Assembly (NCBI GenBank): GCA_030627405.1
Contig: DAOUSD010000122.1
Span: forward strand, 1-6,096
Origin: Deltaproteobacteria bacterium
GTDB lineage: Bacteria; Desulfobacterota; Desulfobacteria; Desulfobacterales; ETH-SRB1
DNA: 6,096 nt
Reading direction: 5' to 3'
Shown here: positions 1 through 6,011 of the stretch, in pieces
How positions within the stretch are numbered: the first letter of the stretch is position 1
Layout of the letters: every line of letters starts with the position of its first letter
Made by a program: the position numbers and the translations under genes
Notes under the pieces: generated by a model
What the model was told of the DNA's origin: nothing
Databases searched by the model: none
What the model saw: only the letters and a program-made list of their open reading frames with translations

Positions 1-933
1 ATACAGGTTTCCGCTTTTCTGGTAAAAGAATATCAGAATTTTCCGAGCAACTTCAGATCAACTTCCACCCTTGCAGATTATCTGAAAGCCCAGGGAATAC
101 TGGGCATTGAGCAGTTTGATACACGCGCGCTTACAAGGCATATCCGAAAAGCCGGCGCCATGCGTGCATTCATAACAACCCGTGATCTGGACCCTGCTTC
201 CTGTGTAAAACGTGCCCAGGAAATTCCAGACATGGCAGGACAAGACCTTGTAAAAGAAGTAACAACAAAAGTTCCTTATTTCTGGGCACAAGAAAAGCCT
301 GTTCACATCGGAAAAGATATCCCTCTAAACAAAAATATATGGAAATACAGCGGCAGCAAACATTCTGTTGTTGCCTTTGACTTCGGGATAAAATACAATA
401 TATTACGATGTCTTGAATATGCTGGTTTTGAAATTTTAGTTGTTCCGGCCACAACAAGCGCTGAAACCATAAAACTTATTGAGCCTGACGGGCTCTTTCT
501 TTCAAACGGCCCTGGTGATCCGGAACCTGTTTCATACGCTATAAAAACCATCAGGGCTCTTTTATCATACCGCCCGATGTTCGGGATCTGTCTTGGGCAT
601 CAGTTGCTTGCGCTGGCATTGGGCGCAAAAACTTTTAAGTTAAAATTCGGACATCGAGGCTCAAACCAGCCTGTTAAAAATCTTTTAACAGGAAGGGTTG
701 AAATAACATCTCAAAACCATGGATTTGCCGTAGATATAGACAGCCTGAATGAAAAAAATATTAAAATAACCCACATAAACTTGAACGATAATACACTTGA
801 AGGATTCAGGCATCGTGAACTGCCGATTTTTGCCGTACAATACCATCCCGAAGCATCTCCCGGTCCCCACGATTCAAGGTATCTATTTGATGAATTTAAA
901 AAAATGATAAAATGTAACAATTTAGCCTTTTGA
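1..933 (+). CDS. carA: Carbamoyl-phosphate synthase small (glutaminase) subunit, 5' end missing
   Basis: This is the glutamine amidotransferase subunit of carbamoyl-phosphate synthetase. It hydrolyses glutamine and passes ammonia to CarB in the cytoplasm. The frame is open from the first base. The 310 visible residues, against roughly 380 for the family, imply that about 70 N-terminal residues lie outside the window. The N-terminal CarA domain shows the family sequence GIEQFDTRALTRHIRKAGAM (about visible residues 35-54). The class I glutaminase domain follows from about residue 120, with NGPGDPEP (505-528), the nucleophile in GICLGHQ (Cys codon 589-591) and the catalytic His and Glu of YHPEASPG (codons 844-846 and 850-852), so the Cys-His-Glu triad is complete. 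An internal ATG at 160 is not the start, because conserved CarA sequence precedes it. It heads an operon with carB, but a 207-base spacer separates the two. Identification is near certain; the true start cannot be seen. Confidence 0.97.
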   Translation: MQVSAFLVKEYQNFPSNFRSTSTLADYLKAQGILGIEQFDTRALTRHIRKAGAMRAFITTRDLDPASCVKRAQEIPDMAGQDLVKEVTTKVPYFWAQEKPVHIGKDIPLNKNIWKYSGSKHSVVAFDFGIKYNILRCLEYAGFEILVVPATTSAETIKLIEPDGLFLSNGPGDPEPVSYAIKTIRALLSYRPMFGICLGHQLLALALGAKTFKLKFGHRGSNQPVKNLLTGRVEITSQNHGFAVDIDSLNEKNIKITHINLNDNTLEGFRHRELPIFAVQYHPEASPGPHDSRYLFDEFKKMIKCNNLAF

Positions 934-963
934 AAAAGAGTCTGACAGGATAACACCTAAGAT

Positions 964-1113
964 GAGCGATTAGCTCTTAGCAATTAGCAATTAGCTCTTA
1001 TTCTTTCAGATGGTTACCATTGATTCGATTTTCACCCGTTGGGTGAAATGTTGAGCTTTAGCAATATGTTGAAATTATTGTGCTAATTGCTAAAAGCTAA
1101 CTGCTAAAAGCTC
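964..1113. repeat. Imperfect inverted repeat with TTAGCNN heptad arms in the carA-carB spacer
   Basis: The left arm (964-1000) has TTAGC at 970, 977, 984 and 991, strictly every 7 bases. The right arm (1082-1113) has GCTAA at 1082, 1089, 1096 and 1103, also every 7 bases. The arms pair end to end: GAGC 964-967 with GCTC 1110-1113, then four TTAGC/GCTAA blocks separated by 2-base mismatches, except for one continuous 12-bp block (984-995 with 1082-1093). The 86-base interior holds the dyad ATGGT-T-ACCAT (1010-1020), a hairpin (1030-1048) and an extra TTAGC (1058-1062) that could compete for the right arm. No coding sequence is evident here. It resembles a small non-autonomous mobile unit or a folded RNA element; which one is inference. 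The same heptad recurs at 5986-6011. Confidence 0.85.
1030..1048. other. Perfect 8-bp hairpin inside the spacer element
   Basis: TTTCACCC (1030-1037) pairs perfectly with GGGTGAAA (1041-1048) around a 3-base GTT loop. No T-run follows, so it does not look like an intrinsic terminator. It sits near the middle of the heptad inverted repeat and would cap the larger stem-loop if the arms pair in RNA. Its function is unknown. Confidence 0.7.
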
Positions 1114-1140
1114 AATTCAAAAAAAATCTTTGATGAAATA

Positions 1141-4100
1141 ATGCCAAAACGCACCGACATACACAAAATCCTTATAATTGGCGCCGGCCCTATTATAATC
1201 AGTCAGGCATGCGAGTTTGACTACTCAGGCACCCAGGCATGCAAGGCTCTTCGTGAAGAAGGATACAAAGTAGTTCTCGTCAACAGCAACCCTGCAACAA
1301 TCATGACTGATCCCGAAATGGCAGATCGAACCTACATTGAGCCTGTTACACCTGAAATGGTTGCGGCAATAATAGAAAAAGAACGCCCATGCGCATTGCT
1401 GCCCACTCTGGGCGGCCAGACAGGCCTTAACACTGCGATACAGGTTGCAAAGACCGGGACTCTTGAAAAATTCGGCGTAGAAATGATCGGGGCTTCAATT
1501 GAAAGCATAAACAAGGCTGAAGACAGAGACCTCTTCCGAAACGCTATGAATAAGATAGGATTGCGCATACCTGAAAGCGGCATTGCAACAAATATGGAAG
1601 AAGCGCGTATCATTGCTTCTGAAATCGGATTTCCCATAATTGTACGCCCAAGCTTCACTCTGGGCGGAACAGGCGGCGGTGTAGCCTATAACCCCGAAGA
1701 CCTGGAAAAATACGCCAAGGCGGGGCTGGATGCGAGTTTGATCGGACAGATTATGCTTGAGGAATCTGTTCTGGGCTGGAAGGAATATGAACTGGAGGTC
1801 ATGAGGGACAATAAAGACAATGTAGTTATTGTCTGTTCTATTGAAAACATGGACCCAATGGGCATACACACAGGCGACAGCATTACGGTTGCACCTGCTC
1901 AAACTCTCAGCGATAAAGAATACCAGAAGATGAGGGATGCCTCTATTGCAATAATGAGAGAAATCGGTGTGGACACCGGCGGCTCAAATGTCCAGTTTGC
2001 TATTAATCCTGAAAACGGAGATATGATAGTAGTAGAGATGAATCCAAGGGTATCGCGAAGCTCGGCCCTTGCTTCCAAGGCTACAGGCTTTCCAATTGCA
2101 AAAATAGCGGCAAAGCTGGCTGTTGGATATACACTTGACGAAATTCCCAACGACATTACAGGGGAAACCCTTGCATCCTTTGAACCTGCCCTTGATTACT
2201 GTGTTGTCAAAATACCTCGCTGGACATTTGAAAAATTTCCGGAAACCCGGGATTATCTTACTACATCCATGAAATCTGTCGGCGAAACAATGGCAATTGG
2301 AAGAACCTTTAAAGAAGCCCTTCAGAAAGGGCTGAGATCCCTTGAAATCGGCAGATATGGTCTTGGGGCAGATGGTAAGGATTTTTCCGACCAGCAAGGA
2401 AGGCTGCCGTCTTTATCTGAAATCGAACAAAAACTTGCCACTCCGAATTCATTGAGAATTTTTTATCTTCGCCATGCATTTTTAAACAAAATGTCAATTC
2501 AATACATTAATGAATTAACCGGTATTGACCCCTGGTTTTTATATCAGATCAAGCAGATAGTAGAATTCGAACAAAATATTCATAAATTCAATGGCGCTGA
2601 TCTGCCGGCATCTCTTTTAAAACAGGCAAAATCCCTGGGATTTTCAGATATTCAGATTGCACATCTTACAGGTACCAGTGAAAACAGTATAAAGCAGTAT
2701 CGTAAATCCATTAATATAAATCCGGTTTACAAACTGGTTGATACCTGTGCTGCTGAATTCAAGGCTGCTACTCCATATTTTTATTCAACATATGAAACAG
2801 AAAACGAAGCAAGAGTTTCAGACAGGAAAAAGGTTATGATCCTGGGCGGAGGCCCAAACAGAATCGGCCAGGGAATTGAGTTTGATTACTGCTGCGTCCA
2901 TGCTTCATTCGCGCTTAAAGAAGAAGGCGTTGAAAGCATAATGGTAAACAGCAATCCTGAAACAGTCAGCACAGACTATGATACGTCTGACAAGCTTTAT
3001 TTTGAACCTCTTACAAAAGAGGATGTTCTCCACATCGTGGAGACAGAAAAACCTGTGGGCGTCATTGTCCAGTTTGGGGGCCAGACCCCCCTGAATCTTT
3101 CCGTGCCTTTATCTGAGGCCGGTGTCCCTATTCTCGGTACACAGCCGGAAAGCATTGACCGTGCTGAAGATCGCAAACTTTTTCAGGTAATGTTAAAAAA
3201 ACTTGGGCTCGTTCAGCCGCAAAACAGTACTGCAATTACGGTGGAAGAAGCCGTAAAGGCAGCAGAAAAGATAGGATATCCCGTAATTGTGCGTCCTTCC
3301 TATGTACTTGGAGGAAGGGCGATGAAAATTGTCTATGACCGCAGTGAACTTGAAAAATTTACAAGGCTTGCAATCATTGCATCTCCTGAGCATCCTGTGC
3401 TTATAGACAAATTTTTAGAAGACGCTGTCGAAGTTGATGTAGATGCCATTTCTGATGAAGAAACAACTATAATCGGCGGTATTATGGAGCATATAGAAGA
3501 AGCGGGTGTACATTCAGGGGATTCAGCCTGCGTCCTTCCCCCTCACAGCCTTAACGCTCAAACTCTCAATGAGATCAGAAACGCTACAATAGCCATGGCA
3601 TCAGAGTTAAGTGTCATAGGCTTGATGAATGTTCAGTTTGCTATAAAAAATAATCAGCTTTTTGTCCTGGAAGTTAACCCCAGGGCTTCAAGAACAATTC
3701 CTTTTGTCAGCAAGGCAACCGGCGTTCCCCTTGCAAAACTGGCCACAAAAGTAATGCTTGGCAGAACTCTAAAAGAGCTGGGACTCACCTCTGAAAAAAC
3801 CCCTTTACATGTTTCAGTCAAAGAGGCTGTTTTTCCTTTTTCCAGGCTGCCGGATGTTGACGCACTTCTTGGGCCTGAAATGAAATCAACCGGAGAAGTA
3901 ATGGGAATAGATTTGGATTTTGGCCATGCCTATGCAAAATCCCAGCTCGGAGCCGGATACAATCTGCCGACTTCGGGAATGGTCTTTATAAGCGTAAAAG
4001 ACCATGATAAACCAGCGGCAGTTGATGTTGTATCACAATTTCATGAAATGGGTTTTAAGATTATGGCAACCAGTGGAACTTCCAGGTTTTTAGAAAACCA

Positions 4101-4365
4101 TGCCATACCGAATATTTTAGTAAACAAGCTTTCAGCAGGACGTCCGCATGTAATAGATGCAATTATGAATAATGAAGTTCATCTGATTATAAATACAGGC
4201 TCAGGGAAAAAAACAAAATGCGATGGATATCACATAAGACGCGCCGCCATTAAGTTCAACATCCCGTACACAACGACTATTGCCGGAGCAAATGCAATAT
4301 GTAAAGGTATTGCAGCGCTTACCAAAAAAAAACTTTCCGTAAAATGTATTCAGGAATATATTTGA
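1141..4365 (+). CDS. carB: Carbamoyl-phosphate synthase large subunit
   Basis: CarB makes carbamoyl phosphate from bicarbonate, ammonia (from CarA) and two ATP. The 1074 residues match the family length. The start MPKRTDIHKILIIGAG aligns with the usual CarB N-terminus and fixes the ATG. The first ATP-grasp unit (about 1-400) has FDYSGTQACKAL, NSNPATIMTD and metal/ATP ligands at Q285, E299 and N301, the same numbering as E. coli. An oligomerisation region follows (about 400-555). The second ATP-grasp unit (about 560-935) starts with GGGPNRIGQGIEFDYCC and has Q832, E844 and N846. The C-terminal MGS-like allosteric domain (about 946-1060) has ATSGTSRFLE and INTGSGKK. One small oddity is Ser21 where E. 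coli has Gly (GAGPIIISQ against GAGPIVIGQ). No strong Shine-Dalgarno precedes the ATG. The stop overlaps the purF start by one base. The gene looks intact and functional. Confidence 0.98.
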   Translation: MPKRTDIHKILIIGAGPIIISQACEFDYSGTQACKALREEGYKVVLVNSNPATIMTDPEMADRTYIEPVTPEMVAAIIEKERPCALLPTLGGQTGLNTAIQVAKTGTLEKFGVEMIGASIESINKAEDRDLFRNAMNKIGLRIPESGIATNMEEARIIASEIGFPIIVRPSFTLGGTGGGVAYNPEDLEKYAKAGLDASLIGQIMLEESVLGWKEYELEVMRDNKDNVVIVCSIENMDPMGIHTGDSITVAPAQTLSDKEYQKMRDASIAIMREIGVDTGGSNVQFAINPENGDMIVVEMNPRVSRSSALASKATGFPIAKIAAKLAVGYTLDEIPNDITGETLASFEPALDYCVVKIPRWTFEKFPETRDYLTTSMKSVGETMAIGRTFKEALQKGLRSLEIGRYGLGADGKDFSDQQGRLPSLSEIEQKLATPNSLRIFYLRHAFLNKMSIQYINELTGIDPWFLYQIKQIVEFEQNIHKFNGADLPASLLKQAKSLGFSDIQIAHLTGTSENSIKQYRKSININPVYKLVDTCAAEFKAATPYFYSTYETENEARVSDRKKVMILGGGPNRIGQGIEFDYCCVHASFALKEEGVESIMVNSNPETVSTDYDTSDKLYFEPLTKEDVLHIVETEKPVGVIVQFGGQTPLNLSVPLSEAGVPILGTQPESIDRAEDRKLFQVMLKKLGLVQPQNSTAITVEEAVKAAEKIGYPVIVRPSYVLGGRAMKIVYDRSELEKFTRLAIIASPEHPVLIDKFLEDAVEVDVDAISDEETTIIGGIMEHIEEAGVHSGDSACVLPPHSLNAQTLNEIRNATIAMASELSVIGLMNVQFAIKNNQLFVLEVNPRASRTIPFVSKATGVPLAKLATKVMLGRTLKELGLTSEKTPLHVSVKEAVFPFSRLPDVDALLGPEMKSTGEVMGIDLDFGHAYAKSQLGAGYNLPTSGMVFISVKDHDKPAAVDVVSQFHEMGFKIMATSGTSRFLENHAIPNILVNKLSAGRPHVIDAIMNNEVHLIINTGSGKKTKCDGYHIRRAAIKFNIPYTTTIAGANAICKGIAALTKKKLSVKCIQEYI
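4352..4356 (+). promoter_or_regulatory. Ribosome binding site that fixes the purF start
   Basis: AGGAA lies eight bases before the ATG at 4365, inside the last codons of carB. The alternative in-frame ATG at 4344 is preceded by an A-rich run and then CTTTCCGTAAA, with no comparable site. The site therefore favours 4365, which also gives a propeptide of the expected length. Confidence 0.65.
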
Positions 4366-5774
4366 TGAATTTTTTAGATAAACCACGAGAGGCCTGCGGG
4401 ATATTTGGGATGTATGACTATCCCGAAGCTGCAAAGCTCTGCTATTTTGGCCTGTATGCTCTTCAGCACAGAGGGCAGGAAAGCGCCGGCATAGCTGTTG
4501 CAAACGATAATGATATTGCTGTGCATAAAGGCATGGGCCTTGTACCCGATGTTTTTGAAATAGATCAGCTGAAAACATTAAAAGGAGGCAGCGCCATAGG
4601 GCATGTGCGTTATTCTACAACCGGGAGTTCAATAATTTCAAATGCCCAGCCATTTGTAGTCCGCCACAGGAATAAATCATATGCAGTAGCACATAACGGA
4701 AATCTTGTTAACGCTTTGCAACTAAAAAATGAGCTTGAGGAATCAGGTTCGATCTTTCAGACTACCATGGACAGCGAAATTTTCCTCCATCTTTTTGTCA
4801 AAAACATGAAACATGGCTTTGAAAATGCTCTGGTACAAACTGTGTCAAGATTAAAAGGAGCTTTTTCATTTGTCGCGCTTACGAGCAAAGGAGAAATAAT
4901 CGGCATCAAGGATCCAAACGGATTCAGGCCGCTGTGCCTCGGAAAACTGAATGATCATTATGTACTGGCTTCAGAAACATGCGCCCTGGATCTTGTTCAG
5001 GCTGAATTTGTGCGTGAAATCGACCCGGGTGAAATAGTAATTATAAGCAAAGACGGCATAAAAAGCATTAAAGCGTCCGGTACGCCAAAGCGCTCATTCT
5101 GCATTTTTGAGTTCATTTACTTTGCAAGACCGGACAGTATAATATTCGGACAAAATGTCTATCTGATGAGAAAGGCGCACGGCAGATGTTTAGCCCGGGA
5201 AGCTCCTGTCGATGCCGATCTTGTAATGCCGTTCCCTGACTCAGGCACCTATGCAGCCTTAGGGTACTCGAAGGAATCAGGAATTCCCTTTGAAATGGCC
5301 ATGATACGAAACCACTATGTGGGAAGAACTTTTATCCAGCCGACCCAGAGTATGCGTGATTTTGGAGTAAGAATAAAGCTCAATCCCATAAAAGAGCTTT
5401 TGAAAGGAAAAGATATTATAATAATTGAAGACTCCATAATCAGGGGAACAACAGTTAAAACAAGAGTCAAGGCTTTGCGCAAGCTTGGCGTAAACCGCGT
5501 GCACATGCGCGTAAGCTGCCCGCCCCATTGCTTTCCATGCTATTATGGAATTGATTTTTCAACGAAAGGTGAGCTGATTGCCTCAAACAAGTCAATTGAA
5601 GAACTTAAAAATTTCCTGGGCCTGGATAGCCTTAACTACCTCAGCCTGGAAGGCCTTTTAAATTCAACAGGCTTTTCGGATCCTAAAGATAAATTTTGCA
5701 AGGCGTGTTTTGACGGATGCTATCCTGTAGAATTCGATACAAAACTTTCCAAAGATTGCCTTGAAAAAAAGTAG
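4365..5774 (+). CDS. purF: Amidophosphoribosyltransferase, 4Fe-4S (Bacillus-type)
   Basis: PurF transfers glutamine-derived ammonia to PRPP to give 5-phosphoribosylamine, the committed step of purine synthesis. From the ATG at 4365 the protein has 469 residues. MNFLDKPREA would be a 10-residue propeptide removed to expose the catalytic N-terminal Cys11 (CGIFG). The Ntn glutaminase domain (about 11-235) has HVRYSTTGSS, AHNGNLVNA and TMDSEIF. The phosphoribosyltransferase domain has YVGRTFIQP and the PRPP loop IIIIEDSIIRGTT (351-363). Cysteines at 246, 392, 445 and 448 (mature 236, 382, 435 and 438) sit where B. subtilis PurF binds its 4Fe-4S cluster, so this is the cluster-containing class, not the E. 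coli class. Mature residue 305 is Arg where B. subtilis has Lys, and the PRPP loop has EDS instead of the common DDS. The start overlaps the carB stop (TGATG), suggesting translational coupling. The gene appears intact. Confidence 0.97.
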   Translation: MNFLDKPREACGIFGMYDYPEAAKLCYFGLYALQHRGQESAGIAVANDNDIAVHKGMGLVPDVFEIDQLKTLKGGSAIGHVRYSTTGSSIISNAQPFVVRHRNKSYAVAHNGNLVNALQLKNELEESGSIFQTTMDSEIFLHLFVKNMKHGFENALVQTVSRLKGAFSFVALTSKGEIIGIKDPNGFRPLCLGKLNDHYVLASETCALDLVQAEFVREIDPGEIVIISKDGIKSIKASGTPKRSFCIFEFIYFARPDSIIFGQNVYLMRKAHGRCLAREAPVDADLVMPFPDSGTYAALGYSKESGIPFEMAMIRNHYVGRTFIQPTQSMRDFGVRIKLNPIKELLKGKDIIIIEDSIIRGTTVKTRVKALRKLGVNRVHMRVSCPPHCFPCYYGIDFSTKGELIASNKSIEELKNFLGLDSLNYLSLEGLLNSTGFSDPKDKFCKACFDGCYPVEFDTKLSKDCLEKK

Positions 5775-5899
5775 AATCAGAGTCAATATGCCATAAATCA
5801 TGGTTTTTCTGCAAATTAAGCCAAAACTCAGGTGTGATGTCAAAGGCACGAGATAAGCGTAAAAGCCATATCAGGAGTTATAGCACCTTTTTTAACCGC
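5773..5899 (-). pseudogene. Frameshifted, 5'-truncated HigA-type antitoxin remnant
   Basis: Read on the - strand, one frame gives AVKKGAITPDMA (5899 down to 5864). After a single extra base in a run of four A's on the + strand (5861-5864), the next frame gives LRLSRAFDITPEFWLNLQ, then DLWHIDSDS, ending around 5773. This is the C-terminal part of the XRE-family HigA antitoxins (ITPEMALRLS...PEFWLNLQ...YDL), which repress their own operon and neutralise HigB-type mRNA-cleaving toxins. The N-terminal helices that begin the DNA-binding domain are missing: family resemblance stops near 5900, just before a GC-rich hairpin repeat. No higB toxin gene is visible in the window. The remnant is convergent with purF and begins at its stop. 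The family match is strong; that the gene is dead is inferred from the truncation and the frameshift, which could also be a sequencing error. Confidence 0.8.
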
Positions 5900-5911
5900 A
5901 GGAATACAGTA

Positions 5912-5940
5912 GGGGCGAGCCTCTGTGTTCGCCCTCTTTT
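5912..5940 (+). terminator. GC-rich hairpin with T-rich tail, likely terminator of the carAB-purF transcript
   Basis: GGGCGA (5913-5918) pairs with TCGCCC (5929-5934). G-T (5919/5928), C-G (5920/5927) and an outer G-T (5912/5935) extend the stem around a 6-base loop. CTTTT follows at 5936-5940. It is the best intrinsic-terminator candidate downstream of purF, though 137 bases beyond its stop. Similar AGGGGCGA...TCGCCC palindromes are, from general knowledge, dispersed repeats in many bacterial genomes, so it may be a repeat that landed here. The two readings are compatible. Confidence 0.5.
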
Positions 5941-5985
5941 GAGGATTAAAATTTAAGCCTGACGCAAAAATTGCGACCTGTGCGG

Positions 5986-6011
5986 TTAGCTTTTAGCCAT
6001 TAGCGGTTAGC
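5986..6011. repeat. TTAGCNN heptad array (four units) at the end of the four-helix-bundle gene
   Basis: TTAGC occurs at 5986, 5993, 6000 and 6007, exactly every 7 bases with variable two-base spacers (TT, CA, GG). It is the same unit and period as the arms of the inverted repeat in the carA-carB spacer. The array overlaps the last five codons and the stop of the - strand gene at 5993. The opposing arm, if there is one, would lie beyond the right edge of the window. Confidence 0.85.

Noticed and set aside
1030..1048. The spacer hairpin as a transcription terminator between carA and carB.
   Set aside because: No T-run follows on either strand, and termination here would separate the two subunits of one enzyme.
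1001..1080. Possible remnant of an S23-family or other protein inside the spacer element.
   Set aside because: I translated the interior on both strands by eye and saw only short, stop-interrupted frames with no recognisable family pattern.
965..1113. Short regular repeats that might be read as a CRISPR array.
   Set aside because: The units are 7 bases with 2-base spacers, arranged as inverted arms. There are no 23-40 base repeats with unique spacers and no cas genes.
1332..2497. Several 60-137 residue - strand open frames inside carB, with similar ones inside carA and purF.
   Set aside because: They lie antisense to strongly conserved coding sequence and show no recognisable domains or ribosome binding sites; they are shadow frames.
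4344..4364. Longer purF start at ATG 4344, giving seven more N-terminal residues.
   Set aside because: It lacks a ribosome binding site, extends the overlap into carB, and makes the propeptide before the catalytic Cys 17 residues instead of the usual 10 or so.
5791..5808. CCAT/ATGG hairpin followed by TTTTT, a possible terminator close to the purF stop.
   Set aside because: The stem has only four base pairs, with A/T on the loop side, and the bases are accounted for by conserved HigA codons (DLWH). The hairpin at 5912-5940 is stronger.
5837..5956. A 39-residue + strand open frame, ATG 5837 to TAA 5956.
   Set aside because: It is antisense to the HigA remnant and then runs through the palindromic repeat, whose translation (VGASLCVRPLL) is a familiar spurious product of such repeats. 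There is no good ribosome binding site.
5963..5975. CGCAA-AAA-TTGCG palindrome downstream of the S23-family gene.
   Set aside because: A five-base-pair stem with no T-run on either strand is too weak to call a terminator, and no other role is visible.
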